A DNA stretch of 64,000 nucleotides from Rufibacter radiotolerans (GCF_001078055.1 NZ_CP010777.1:124001-188000), one strand, 5' to 3'. Shown: positions 34,611-43,955, counted from the first letter of the stretch. Numbers and translations: made by a program. The notes: generated by a model not told the origin, from the letters alone.

Positions 34611-37553
34611 GTGCAATCCAGATTCCGCAAACCGTTATACCCGCTGGTGTTACTGGGGCTTTTGAGCCTTCCGGCCGTGGCCCAGAAAAAAGAAAAGCAA
34701 CCAGATGCCACGTCCGCCAAAGAGCGCCTGGCGGGTTATCAACAGCGCCTGCAACTCCAGAAAAACTCTTTGGTGGGCAACCTGCCCTTCCGGAACATTG
34801 GACCCACGGTCATGAGTGGCCGCGTGGTAGACGTAGAGGTGAACCCGGCAGACCCTACCAATTTCTACGTAGCTTACGCCTCCGGCGGATTATGGCACAC
34901 CACCAACAACGGCATCTCCTTTGAGCCGCTCTTCAACCGCGAGACTGTCATCACGCTGGGTGACGTGTCCGTGGACTGGAAAAACAACGTGATCTGGGCC
35001 GGCACCGGCGAAGCCAACTCCAGCCGCTCTTCCTACTCGGGCGTGGGCGTGTACCGCAGCCAGGACGGCGGCAAGACTTGGCAGTACAAAGGCCTCCCCG
35101 AAAGTCACCACATAGGCCGTATAACCATTCACCCCACAGACCCCAACACCGCCTGGGTAGCGGTCTTGGGCCACCTGTACTCACCTAACAAAGAACGGGG
35201 TATCTACAAAACCACCGACGGCGGCGCCACCTGGAAGCATGTGCTTAAAGGCGGCAACGACAATACCGGCGCCGTGGATCTGGTCATTGACCCGGCAAAC
35301 CCCAACAACCTATATGCCAGCCTCTGGCACCGGGAGCGCCGCGCCTGGAATTTTGTGGAAGGCGGCAATACCTCGGGTGTCTATAAAAGCACCAACGGCG
35401 GCGAGACTTGGCAGCAGGTCACCGGCGGCACCAGCGGTTTCCCTGCGGGGGAGGGCATAGGTCGCATTGGCCTGAGTATTTTCCCGCAGAACCCCAACAT
35501 CATCTACGCCAGCGTAGATAACCAGGAGCTGCGCAAAGACGTGAAACCAGCCGTGGCGGCCAGCAACAAACTGCGCAAGGAGCAGTTCAAGGACTTCACG
35601 AAGGAAGACTTCCTGAAGATGGACGATGCCGCCTTGAACACGTTCCTGGAAGAGAACAACTTCCCGCGGCAGTACACGGCCAAGACCGTGAAAGAAATGG
35701 TGAACGCCGAGAAGATACGGCCAGTGGCCTTGTCAGACTTCTTGGTAGACGCCAACTCCATGATGATTGAGACCCCCGTGACCGGGGCGCAGGTGTACCG
35801 CTCAGACGACGGCGGCAAAAGCTGGAAGAAGGCGCATGCCGGTTATATTGATGACCTGTATTACACGTATGGTTACTATTTTGGGGTAATCAGGGTGTCT
35901 CCTTTAAACCCTGACCATGTCTATATTCTGGGCGTGCCTTTGCTTAAGTCTGAAGACGCGGGCAAAACCTGGAAAGAGATTGGCGGTGACAACGTGCACT
36001 CAGACCACCAGGATCTGTGGGTAAGCCCTACCCGTCCGGGTCACCTGGTAAACGGCAACGACGGCGGCATCAACATCACCTATGATGACGGCAAGAGCTG
36101 GTTCAAAGCCAATACCCCGGCCGTGGGGCAGTTCTATTCCGTGACCGTAGACATGGCCACGCCTTACAACGTGTACGGCGGCCTGCAGGACAATGGCGTG
36201 TGGGGCGGCCCCAGCACCTATACCGCCAGCTCCTCCTGGACTGATAACGGCCGTTACCCGTACCAGCGCCTGGGCGGTGGAGACGGCATGATGGTGCAGG
36301 TAGATTACCGTGATAACAATACCGTGTACACCGGCTCGCAGTACGGCGCGTATTACCGCCTGAACAAAGCCACCGGCCAGCGCCTTTCCATCCAACCCAA
36401 GCACCAGCTGGGCGAGCGCCCGCTCCGGTTTAACTGGGAAAGCCCCATTCTGCTATCGCGCCACAACCAGGACGTGCTGTACTTTGGCTCCAACAAATTC
36501 CACCGCTCCTTGAACAAAGGCGAGAACATGGAGGCCCTGTCCGGAGACCTGACCCAAGGCGGCCGCAAGGGCGATGTGGGCTACGGCACCTTGACTACCA
36601 TTGAGGAATCTCCCAAACGGTTTGGCTTGCTCTACACCGGCTCAGATGACGGGCTCATTCACGTAAGCAAAGACGGCGGCTACTCCTGGACCAAAATCTC
36701 TGACAAGCTGCCCAAAGACATGTGGATCAGCAGCCTGGCGGCCTCTTCTGAGAGCGAAGGTACCGTGTACGCCACTTTGAACGGCTACCGCTGGGATGAT
36801 TTCACGCCTTACCTGTATGTGTCACAAGACTACGGCAAAACCTGGAAGCAGATTGGTAAGGACCTGCCCAAAGAGCCCTTGAACGTGGTAAAGGAAGACC
36901 CTAAGAACCCGAATTTGCTGTATGTGGGCTCAGACAACGGCCTGTATGTGTCATTTGACAAAGGGCAGACGTTCCAGGCGATGGGTGGTGATGTCCTGCC
37001 GTCGGTGGCGGTGCATGACCTGGCGATCCATCCGCGCGAGAATGACCTGGTGGTAGGTACGCACGGGCGCTCTTTATACGTTGCCAATGTGGCGCATTTG
37101 CAGCAGCTCACCGCAGACGTGCAGAAGAAGCCGGTACAGGCGTTCCAGATCAGTGCGCCGCAGTTCTCAGACCGCTGGGGCCAGAAATTCGGCGCCTGGA
37201 ATGAGCCTTTCACCCCTACCTTAACGGTTCCTTATTATGTGAATGCCGCCGGCACCACCACTATTAGAATAAAAACGGACAAAGGCCAGGTACTGAAAGA
37301 GCTGAAAGACCAGAGCGAGCGCGGCCTCAACTATGTGGGCTATGACTTGACGCTAGATGCCCTGAACCTGCCTGCCTATGAGCAAGCCTTGAACGAAGGC
37401 CGCAAAACCGGAGAACCCGTGAAAGTGACCCCATCGGCCAACCAGCAGCTCTATTTGCGCCCCGGTAAGTACGTGGTGGAGATAGAGGCCAATGGCAGCA
37501 AGACCCAGCAGGAATTCCAGTTGAGAGCGCCTGAGCGCCGAGCCAGAGAATAG
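34611..37553 (+). CDS. Secreted BNR/sortilin-like beta-propeller protein
   Basis: The 980-residue protein has a signal peptide (ending LPAVA) and many BNR/Asp-box repeats of the form S-x-D-x-G-x-T-W (for example SQDGGKTWQ, KTTDGGATWK, SDDGGKSWK and SKDGGYSWTK), spread over about residues 55-830 and forming one or more beta-propellers like VPS10/sortilin proteins. The C-terminal 130 residues are a beta-sandwich-like region without a T9SS sorting motif. Such proteins are often annotated as glycosyl hydrolases, but no catalytic residues can be assigned. The start is a GTG that opens the signal peptide. Confidence 0.85.
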   Translation: MQSRFRKPLYPLVLLGLLSLPAVAQKKEKQPDATSAKERLAGYQQRLQLQKNSLVGNLPFRNIGPTVMSGRVVDVEVNPADPTNFYVAYASGGLWHTTNNGISFEPLFNRETVITLGDVSVDWKNNVIWAGTGEANSSRSSYSGVGVYRSQDGGKTWQYKGLPESHHIGRITIHPTDPNTAWVAVLGHLYSPNKERGIYKTTDGGATWKHVLKGGNDNTGAVDLVIDPANPNNLYASLWHRERRAWNFVEGGNTSGVYKSTNGGETWQQVTGGTSGFPAGEGIGRIGLSIFPQNPNIIYASVDNQELRKDVKPAVAASNKLRKEQFKDFTKEDFLKMDDAALNTFLEENNFPRQYTAKTVKEMVNAEKIRPVALSDFLVDANSMMIETPVTGAQVYRSDDGGKSWKKAHAGYIDDLYYTYGYYFGVIRVSPLNPDHVYILGVPLLKSEDAGKTWKEIGGDNVHSDHQDLWVSPTRPGHLVNGNDGGINITYDDGKSWFKANTPAVGQFYSVTVDMATPYNVYGGLQDNGVWGGPSTYTASSSWTDNGRYPYQRLGGGDGMMVQVDYRDNNTVYTGSQYGAYYRLNKATGQRLSIQPKHQLGERPLRFNWESPILLSRHNQDVLYFGSNKFHRSLNKGENMEALSGDLTQGGRKGDVGYGTLTTIEESPKRFGLLYTGSDDGLIHVSKDGGYSWTKISDKLPKDMWISSLAASSESEGTVYATLNGYRWDDFTPYLYVSQDYGKTWKQIGKDLPKEPLNVVKEDPKNPNLLYVGSDNGLYVSFDKGQTFQAMGGDVLPSVAVHDLAIHPRENDLVVGTHGRSLYVANVAHLQQLTADVQKKPVQAFQISAPQFSDRWGQKFGAWNEPFTPTLTVPYYVNAAGTTTIRIKTDKGQVLKELKDQSERGLNYVGYDLTLDALNLPAYEQALNEGRKTGEPVKVTPSANQQLYLRPGKYVVEIEANGSKTQQEFQLRAPERRARE

Positions 37554-37573
37554 TTTTAAACTTCTATCAATGC

Positions 37574-37627
37574 AGAGTTCCCGTTTTGGGGCTGTTTTCA
37601 GAAAAACAGCCCCAAAACGGGAACTCT
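37574..37627. repeat. Dispersed hairpin repeat, 25-bp perfect arms
   Basis: Arms 37574-37598 and 37603-37627 pair perfectly around a 4-base loop (core GGGGCTGTTTT / AAAACAGCCCC). It sits between the convergent BNR and response-regulator genes, so a termination role is plausible here. Confidence 0.92.
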
Positions 37628-37669
37628 TGGTTTATGCGCTAGTGGTGCTTAAAAGCAGGTATTATGCGC

Positions 37670-38122
37670 CTATAAATCTTCCTCTTCTTCCTGAGCGGTG
37701 GTTGCTCCCGCTTCCTGGGTGCCGAAATTCTCGGTGATCAGGTGCTGGGCATCGGCTTGGGTGAGCGGTTTGGAGAGGTGGCCGTCTACGTCAGAGAAAT
37801 CTTTGAGCCGGTGCAGGTCATAGAAGCTGGCCGAGGAAGACAGTACAAACAGCTTTTTCGCCTTGCGCTCGGGCGGCAGGTGCTGGTATCGGTCCAGAAA
37901 GTCAAACCCGTCCATTACCGACATTTTAATATCCACCAGAATAAGGTCCAGGGGTAGGGGAGATTCCAGGTGTTGCGGGCTGGCCAGGTATGCCAGGGCC
38001 ATCTGGCCATCGGTGACCACGTCTATCTGCTGCGCCATCTCTGCTTTGGTGAAGATGCGCTTGTTCATGTAATTGGTGATATCGTCGTCGTCAATCAACA
38101 AAACACGGTGTATCTGTTCCAT
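37670..38122 (-). CDS. Orphan response regulator (receiver domain only)
   Basis: The 150-residue protein is a single receiver domain. The acidic pocket is DDDD at residues 11-14, the phosphoacceptor is probably D64 (LILVDIKM), a serine is near 96 (FVLSSSAS) and the conserved lysine is K118 (HLSKPL). There is no output domain; the tail is acidic. Single-domain regulators of this type in Bacteroidota are often linked to hybrid kinases encoded elsewhere. No kinase gene is adjacent. Confidence 0.9.
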   Translation of the reverse strand: MEQIHRVLLIDDDDITNYMNKRIFTKAEMAQQIDVVTDGQMALAYLASPQHLESPLPLDLILVDIKMSVMDGFDFLDRYQHLPPERKAKKLFVLSSSASFYDLHRLKDFSDVDGHLSKPLTQADAQHLITENFGTQEAGATTAQEEEEDL

Positions 38123-38434
38123 GGTAAAGGCGAAGCTTTTTTGGTGAAGGTATAGTATACGCAGGACTTTCTGCCTCTATCTACTTTTATTTTGAAAGAA
38201 TGCTCGCCCTTGGGCGGAACGGTAAATGATACTTTAACGCGCCACCCGCAGCCTGCTTTTGCCGGGCAAAGCGCCAGACGGCAGAATCGGCCGAAACCAG
38301 AGCCTGAACGCAAGCCCTGTCCTGTGTTTTTAAAGCTTCTTTTTTAGGCTTGTCTTATGGGTTAGCGCGTAAAAAGACTTATCTTCCTGACCTTAAATGA
38401 GACCCAGGCGCAGAACGTGCCAGATTATTACAAT
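38123..38434. other. Divergent gap, response regulator / lipoprotein
   Basis: It should contain promoters for both flanking genes. I see no clear TTTG-N19-TAnnTTTG pair, no strong hairpin and no small gene. Confidence 0.4.
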
Positions 38435-39499
38435 ATGATGAAAGATATAATGAGGAGAAGCAAGCTTGGCCTTCCGGCCTTAGGTTTGTGGAGTGTGGTC
38501 CTGTTAGCTGGTTGCAGCTCAGACGCAGGCAAAAATGAAACCGGTGGCGTACAGGCTGCCCCCCATCCAGAGACCGTACAGGCCCCTGATACCACCAAAG
38601 CACCCGTAGATTCCGCCAAAACAGCCACGGTAGCCCCTAAAGCAGACTCAAGCGCGGCAACTGCCCCCGCGGCCACCAAATTCGTGGTAAGAGACGAGGC
38701 CGCCCAGAAACCGGGCGCCATTCTCCCCCATAAACGCATTATTGCCTACTACGGCAACCCGCTTTCCAAGCGCATGGGTGTCCTGGGCGAGTATGCCCCA
38801 TCCAAAATGCTGTCCAAACTTGACGAAGAGGTGAAAGCCTGGAACGCGGCCGACCCCAATACTCCCGCACAGCCGGCTCTGCACGTGATTGTAGTAACCG
38901 CCCAGGGCAGTCCGGGCAAAGGCGGCAAGTACCGCCTGCGCATGAGTGACCACGTCGCCGATTCTGTCATCTCCTGGGCCGCCCGGCGGAATGCCATTGT
39001 GTTCCTGGATATCCAGATTGGGCAGAGCACCGTGCAGGAAGAGATTCCAAGGCTGGAGAAATGGCTGAAATTACCGCAGGTGCACCTGGGCATTGACCCT
39101 GAGTTTGCCATGAAAAACGGCGCCATCCCGGGCCGTAGGGTAGGTACCCTGGATGCCGCTGAGATCAACTACGCCACCTCCTTCCTGAACGAGATGGCCG
39201 TAAAGTATAACCTGCCTCCAAAGATTTTGGTGATACATCGCTTTACCCAACGCATGGTCACCAACTATAAAAACATCCAGCTTAGGCCTAACGTGCAGTT
39301 TGTCATGCACATGGATGGCTGGGGTGACCGCGTCCTGAAGAAAAGTACCTATAATGACTATATTAAAAAGGAGTTTGTGCAGTACACCGGCTTCAAGCTT
39401 TTCTACCACAATGACACCAAAAAGCCCGGCTGGAAACTTTACTCCCCAGAAGGCATTCTGGCGCTGAACCCTAAGCCTTTGTATATTCAGTATCAATAA
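38435..39499 (+). CDS. Putative lipoprotein of unknown function
   Basis: The 354-residue protein has a lipoprotein signal (VVLLAGCSSD; lipobox cysteine about residue 26), then a Pro/Ala/Thr-rich linker of about 60 residues. A folded domain of about 270 residues begins RIIAYYGNPLS and includes IVFLDIQIGQSTVQEEI, HLGIDPEFAMK and ILVIHRFTQRM. The alternating strands and helices suggest a TIM-barrel-like fold, possibly glycoside-hydrolase-like, but I cannot assign a family. The ATG at 38435 is chosen; other ATGs lie at 38438 and 38450. Confidence 0.8.
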   Translation: MMKDIMRRSKLGLPALGLWSVVLLAGCSSDAGKNETGGVQAAPHPETVQAPDTTKAPVDSAKTATVAPKADSSAATAPAATKFVVRDEAAQKPGAILPHKRIIAYYGNPLSKRMGVLGEYAPSKMLSKLDEEVKAWNAADPNTPAQPALHVIVVTAQGSPGKGGKYRLRMSDHVADSVISWAARRNAIVFLDIQIGQSTVQEEIPRLEKWLKLPQVHLGIDPEFAMKNGAIPGRRVGTLDAAEINYATSFLNEMAVKYNLPPKILVIHRFTQRMVTNYKNIQLRPNVQFVMHMDGWGDRVLKKSTYNDYIKKEFVQYTGFKLFYHNDTKKPGWKLYSPEGILALNPKPLYIQYQ

Positions 39500-39579
39500 C
39501 CGCTGGAAAGGATAGCTGAAAAAGTAGAAGCGGTGCCAGCTGTGATAACTTTTAGTGTATATCTACAAAGCATATAACC

Positions 39580-39613
39580 AAAGCCTCCTCTTGCTGTAAG
39601 AGGAGGCTTTTTT
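39580..39613. terminator. Terminator after the unknown lipoprotein
   Basis: AAAGCCTCCTCTT and AAGAGGAGGCTTT form a perfect 13-bp stem with a 5-base loop and T extension. Confidence 0.92.
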
Positions 39614-39681
39614 GTTAATGTCCCTTTGAGGTAATGCCTTTCTTTGCTAATAAATCAATGTGTGCCAGGGAATTCTGTTTT

Positions 39682-39708
39682 CTGGTGATTTCTCTCAGAA
39701 ATCACCAG
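39682..39708. repeat. Perfect 12-bp inverted repeat
   Basis: CTGGTGATTTCT and AGAAATCACCAG flank the 3-base loop CTC. It has no adjoining T tract and is not a member of the other families here. Confidence 0.75.
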
Positions 39709-39767
39709 GAGTGGCTGTAAAAAAGACTCTCCCCTCAAGGGGGAGTCTGCGTTGAATGGAGGATGTC

Positions 39768-39807
39768 CCGTTTAGAGCCCAGTTTCCTGAAAACAAGTCT
39801 AAAACGC
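39768..39807. repeat. Dispersed hairpin repeat
   Basis: CCGTTTAGAGCCCAGTTTCC and GAAAACAAGTCTAAAACG: a degraded copy. Confidence 0.6.
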
Positions 39808-39935
39808 CCTTCTACGTAGCTACTTTAAACCCTCGCTTTGGCAATACTTAAGGGTCCAACCTACATCTGGATGGCATTTTAATCCTGTCATACAGGGTAA
39901 ATAATCCCTGAGCGCACTATAATTTGATAAACTAG

Positions 39936-39973
39936 GTGTTTTGGGCCTGTTTTGGCCAAAACACCTTGAAACG
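39936..39973. repeat. Dispersed hairpin repeat
   Basis: GTGTTTTGGGCCTGTTTTGG and CCAAAACACCTTGAAACG: the inner stem is kept but the right arm has diverged. Confidence 0.65.
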
Positions 39974-40051
39974 ATTTAGGCTTGCTCACTATTACCAAGC
40001 AAATTATAATTGGCAAGAATCTGAAAGAATTGAACGTGGCCCTATAAAACA

Positions 40052-40081
40052 AGAAAGGCCACCTGCAGAGGTGGCCTTTCT
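40052..40081. terminator. Terminator after asd
   Basis: AGAAAGGCCACCT and AGGTGGCCTTTCT form a perfect 13-bp stem with a 4-base loop; on the minus strand it follows the asd stop by about 18 bases. Confidence 0.9.
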
Positions 40082-40099
40082 ACTATGAAATGATTGTTG

Positions 40100-41089
40100 T
40101 TACACCAGTTTGTGCGCTACCAGGTACTCGGCAATCTGAACGGCGTTGGTGGCGGCTCCTTTTCTAAGGTTATCGGCTACTACCCAAATATTGATGGTGT
40201 TGGGCTGGGTTTCATCGCGTCTGATGCGGCCTACCAGTACCTCGTCTTTGCCGTGGGCATCCATCGGCATAGGATATTTCAGGTTGGCGGTGTCATCTAC
40301 CACCACTACGCCAGGGGTTTCCTGCAGCAGGCGGTACACTTCTTCCAGGGTGAAGTCTTTCTCAAACTCCACGTTTACAGACTCTGAGTGGCCACCCATC
40401 ACCGGAATACGCACCGCCGTAGCGGTTACTTTGATGGAGTCGTCGCCCAGGATCTTCTTGGTCTCGTTCACCATCTTCATTTCCTCCTTGGTGTAGCCGT
40501 TTTCCTCAAACACGTCAATGTGCGGGATCACGTTCAGGTCAATGGGATAAGCGTAGGCTTTCTCACCTTCTATGCCGGCGCGCTCGTTCATGAGCTGGTC
40601 CACGGCTTTCTTGCCGGTACCGGTCACAGACTGGTACGTGCTTACCACTATGCGTTTAATCTTGAGCGCTTTATGCAAATGATTCAGGGCCACGACCATC
40701 TGTATGGTAGAACAGTTGGGGTTGGCAATGATCTTGTCTTCAGGGGTCAGTTCCGGGGCGTTGATCTCCGGTACCACCAGCTTTTTGCTGGGGTCCATGC
40801 GCCAGGCCGAGGAGTTGTCTACCACGGTAGTGCCCGCGGCGGCAAACTTAGGGGCCATTTCCTTGCTCACGCTTCCGCCGGCAGAGAAAATGGCGATCTG
40901 GGGTTTCTGGGCAATGGCGTCGTCCATGCCAATGACGGTGTACTCCTTGCCCTTAAAGGTCATCTTCTGGCCTACAGACCGCTCAGAGGCTACCAATAAT
41001 AATTCGTCTACCGGGAAGTTACGCTCCGCCAGGACCTTCAGCATTTCGCCACCCACTAGGCCGGTGGCGCCTACTACAGCTACTTTCAT
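40100..41089 (-). CDS. asd: Aspartate-semialdehyde dehydrogenase
   Basis: ASD reduces aspartyl phosphate to aspartate semialdehyde with NADPH, feeding lysine/diaminopimelate, threonine and methionine synthesis. The 329-residue protein has the Rossmann start VAVVGATGLVGGEML, the catalytic cysteine in NPNCSTIQM (about residue 128), SVTGTGKKAVDQL and the substrate-binding VMGGHSESVNVE with the catalytic histidine. Length and start are standard. It is monocistronic. Confidence 0.96.
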   Translation of the reverse strand: MKVAVVGATGLVGGEMLKVLAERNFPVDELLLVASERSVGQKMTFKGKEYTVIGMDDAIAQKPQIAIFSAGGSVSKEMAPKFAAAGTTVVDNSSAWRMDPSKKLVVPEINAPELTPEDKIIANPNCSTIQMVVALNHLHKALKIKRIVVSTYQSVTGTGKKAVDQLMNERAGIEGEKAYAYPIDLNVIPHIDVFEENGYTKEEMKMVNETKKILGDDSIKVTATAVRIPVMGGHSESVNVEFEKDFTLEEVYRLLQETPGVVVVDDTANLKYPMPMDAHGKDEVLVGRIRRDETQPNTINIWVVADNLRKGAATNAVQIAEYLVAHKLV

Positions 41090-41168
41090 GTAAGGGTGTG
41101 TAAATTGATTTAAAAATTCCGAAGGAAGAACAGTAAAAGATGGCTTCCTCTAGAGATAAAAGCTAGTT

Positions 41169-41208
41169 GCGTTTTGGGCTTGTTTTCTGGAAATCAGGCG
41201 CAAAACGC
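41169..41208. repeat. Dispersed hairpin repeat
   Basis: GCGTTTTGGGCTTGTTTTC and GAAATCAGGCGCAAAACGC form the arms, in the divergent gap between asd and the lamin-tail gene. Confidence 0.75.
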
Positions 41209-41265
41209 TCATAGCCAGCCGCAAAATACGCCAACTTTTCCAGATAATTAAAGTACAGGTTCAAG

Positions 41266-43836
41266 ATGCGGCAATTCTTTCTGGTAATTCTACTCTGGCA
41301 GGTGGCTTTTTGTGGGGCCAGGGCCCAACTTCAGGAGTCGTTCTCAGACGGTGACTTCACTCAGAACCCCACCTGGGTAGGGGACGCAGACTATTTCCAG
41401 GTCAATGCCGCCCGCCAGTTGCAAAGCCGCGGGCCTGCCGTAACCGGCACTACCATCCATTTAGCTACCGCCAACACTTTGGCCGTCGGAACCCAGTGGG
41501 AGTTCTACGCCCAATTGGCCTTCGCCACCTCCTCAGGTAATTACGCCGAAGTGCACCTAACGGCAGACGCCCCTGACCTGAAAGGCGCCCTGCGCGGCTA
41601 CTTTGTGCGCATGGGTGGCACCGAAGACGAAGTAAGTCTCTACCGAAAAGACGGCACCACCGCTACCCGCATCATCAACGGGCCCGACAAAACCATCGCC
41701 GCCTCTGACAATAAACTATGGGTACGGGTGACCCGCACCGCCACCTTTGACTGGATTCTGGAGATAGACGTGACCGGCACCCGGCAGAATTACATAAGCA
41801 TTGGCACGGTGCAGGAGGCGCGCTATACCACTTCTGCCTTTGCGGGTGTGTTGTTCCGGTACTCCCAAGCCAATGCCCAGCGCTTCTACCTGGATGACTT
41901 CACCATTAAAGACATTGGAGCCCCCAGCCTGGTGAGCGCCACCGTGACTGGTGCCCGCACCATAGACCTTGTATTCTCAGAACCTGTCTTATCTACGGAG
42001 GCCTCCAATCCTGCCAATTACAAACTAAACGGGAACAAGGTACCCTTTACCGCCGATTGGAGTGCCGCTAAACCGGAGCAGGTACGATTGCAGTTTAGCC
42101 AGGATTTTGAAACGGGCACCAACCGCATAGAAGTGCAGCGCGCCACCGATGCGGCCGGAAATGTGGCCCAGAACCTTTCCGCGAGTTTTATCTATGCTCC
42201 GGTGGCCCAACCCGGTGACGTCTGGGTCACGGAAATCTACGCCGATTTTAACCCCTTGCAGGATTTACCCGCTGCTGAATTTATTGAACTCTACAACCGC
42301 AGTGAAAAGACCTTTAACCTCCAGGGCTGGACCTACTCAGATGCCACCGCTTCCATGGGCGTGTTTCCCGCGTACCTGTTGCGACCCGGTGCCTACGTGA
42401 TTGTCTGCGCGGCGGCAGACACGGCGCTGTATAAATCATTTGGCCCGGTGCTGGGGCTGGCCTCATTCCCGTCACTTAATGATGCCGGAGATGACGTGGA
42501 GCTTTTCAACGCCACCGGCCAATTGATAGATTTTGTGCGCTACACCACCGCCTGGTACCAAAACGTCACGAAGAAAGACGGAGGTTGGTCTCTGGAACGC
42601 CTGAGCGTGGAAAGCAGCTGCACCGGGGCCTCGCAGTGGAAGGCCTCAGAGGACCCGCGGGGCGGAACGCCGGGCACCGTCAATTCGGTGCAACGCGAAG
42701 ACCGTGAGCCGCCCGTGTTGCAGCAACTAGTGGCCACCGCCCCAGACAAGATCCTGCTCCGATTTAATGAGGCGCTGGACAGCACCAATGCCGTAATTCT
42801 TAGCCATTATACCATTGGGTTGGGTTTGGGCGTCCGTCACGTGCAGGTATTGGGGCCTTACCTTACGGAGGTGGAAGTAACATTATCCTCAGCCTTGAAA
42901 GAAAATGAGCGGTATGCGGTGACCGTACAAGGCATAAGAGATTGTGCTGGTAACGTGGCGGGTAGCCAGCAACAGACGGTTTTGTTGCCGGCGGCTCCAC
43001 AGAAAGGTGATGTGGTCATCAATGAGATTCTGTTTAACCCGCGTACCGACGGGGTGGACTTTGTGGAAGTAGTGAACCGGTCACCGCGGTACCTTAACCT
43101 GCAAGGCTGGAAACTGGCCAACCGCGCCGACGGTCAGATAGCCAACCGAAAGGTGATCACCAATCAATCCTTCCTGCTGGCCCCCGGAGAGTACCTGGTG
43201 TTTACCTCAGACGCAGAAAAGCTGCAACGCGAGTACCCTGCGGGAAGAAGGGAAAAGTTTCTGCAACTGCCCACTATGCCTGCGTACCCAGATGCGGCCG
43301 GAGATGTGGTCTTGCTCTTGCCTAATGAGGAAGTCATGGATGAGGTGGCCTATGAAAACAGCCAGCACTTTAAGCTGCTCTCAGATGCCGAGGGTATCTC
43401 CCTGGAACGGATTAACCTGGCGGGTCCGTCGGTGGCGGCCAATTTCCATTCTGCGGCCACGGTAGTGCAGGCCACGCCCGGGTATGTGAATTCCCAGAGC
43501 CAGGAAGGCAAGGCATCCAGCGGGAAACTGACCCTGAACCCCAAAACCATCACGCCCGACGGCGATGGGGTAAGTGATGTCCTGTTGTTAGAGTTCCGGC
43601 TGCCGCAGCCGGGTTTTGTGGCTACGGTCACTATTTTTGACGCCCAGGGCCGCCACATCCGTAGGCTTTCGGCCAATACCCTGCTGGGTGCGGAAAGCGT
43701 GCTGCAGTGGGACGGCCTCACTGATGCGGGCAGCAAGGCGGCCGTGGGGTATTACGTAGTGCTGGTTGAGCTTTTCAATCTGCAGGGGCACCGCGAAGTG
43801 CTCAAGGAAACCGCCGTGGTGGGTGGGCGTTTTTGA
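41266..43836 (+). CDS. Lamin-tail-domain exoprotein
   Basis: The 856-residue protein has a signal peptide (ending GARA), a concanavalin-like N-terminal domain (SFSDGDFTQNPTW, about 22-215), Ig-like bacterial domains (LVFSEPVLSTEASNPANYKL) and two lamin-tail domains (WVTEIYADFNPLQDLPAAEF and VVINEILFNPRTDGVDFVEV, about 315-440 and 580-710). A FlgD-like C-terminal Ig module (ITPDGDGVSDVLLLEF ... VGYYVVLVELF) ends it. Export by type IX secretion is plausible but the C-terminus is not a clear sorting domain. The stop codon lies inside a dispersed hairpin. Confidence 0.85.
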   Translation: MRQFFLVILLWQVAFCGARAQLQESFSDGDFTQNPTWVGDADYFQVNAARQLQSRGPAVTGTTIHLATANTLAVGTQWEFYAQLAFATSSGNYAEVHLTADAPDLKGALRGYFVRMGGTEDEVSLYRKDGTTATRIINGPDKTIAASDNKLWVRVTRTATFDWILEIDVTGTRQNYISIGTVQEARYTTSAFAGVLFRYSQANAQRFYLDDFTIKDIGAPSLVSATVTGARTIDLVFSEPVLSTEASNPANYKLNGNKVPFTADWSAAKPEQVRLQFSQDFETGTNRIEVQRATDAAGNVAQNLSASFIYAPVAQPGDVWVTEIYADFNPLQDLPAAEFIELYNRSEKTFNLQGWTYSDATASMGVFPAYLLRPGAYVIVCAAADTALYKSFGPVLGLASFPSLNDAGDDVELFNATGQLIDFVRYTTAWYQNVTKKDGGWSLERLSVESSCTGASQWKASEDPRGGTPGTVNSVQREDREPPVLQQLVATAPDKILLRFNEALDSTNAVILSHYTIGLGLGVRHVQVLGPYLTEVEVTLSSALKENERYAVTVQGIRDCAGNVAGSQQQTVLLPAAPQKGDVVINEILFNPRTDGVDFVEVVNRSPRYLNLQGWKLANRADGQIANRKVITNQSFLLAPGEYLVFTSDAEKLQREYPAGRREKFLQLPTMPAYPDAAGDVVLLLPNEEVMDEVAYENSQHFKLLSDAEGISLERINLAGPSVAANFHSAATVVQATPGYVNSQSQEGKASSGKLTLNPKTITPDGDGVSDVLLLEFRLPQPGFVATVTIFDAQGRHIRRLSANTLLGAESVLQWDGLTDAGSKAAVGYYVVLVELFNLQGHREVLKETAVVGGRF

Positions 43837-43865
43837 CCTGTTTTCCGGAAAACGGGCCCCAAACG
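43828..43865. repeat. Dispersed hairpin repeat overlapping a stop codon
   Basis: CGTTTTTGACCTGTTTTCC and GGAAAACGGGCCCCAAACG form the arms. The first bases encode the last two residues and the TGA (43834-43836) of the lamin-tail protein. Confidence 0.8.
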
Positions 43866-43884
43866 TAATTTCACTAAATGCCTC

Positions 43885-43916
43885 TTTGATTAGCCGGTAC
43901 ATTTTAAGAATATTTG
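43885..43916 (+). promoter_or_regulatory. Candidate promoter for the TSUP transporter gene
   Basis: TTTG (43885-43888), 20 bases, then AATATTTG (43909-43916), one base off the -7 consensus. It overlaps an in-frame TTG at 43914, arguing for a start further downstream. Confidence 0.4.
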
Positions 43917-43955
43917 CGGTTTCATCCGCCGCCAGCCCGGCCTAACCTTGAGACG

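Larger units (their letters stand above)
39500..40099. other. Repeat-rich convergent gap before asd
   Basis: These 600 bases contain a terminator (39580-39613), a perfect 12-bp hairpin (39682-39708), a CCCCTCAAGGGG motif (39730-39742), two dispersed hairpins (39768-39807 and 39936-39973) and a second terminator (40052-40081). No gene is supported. Confidence 0.65.
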
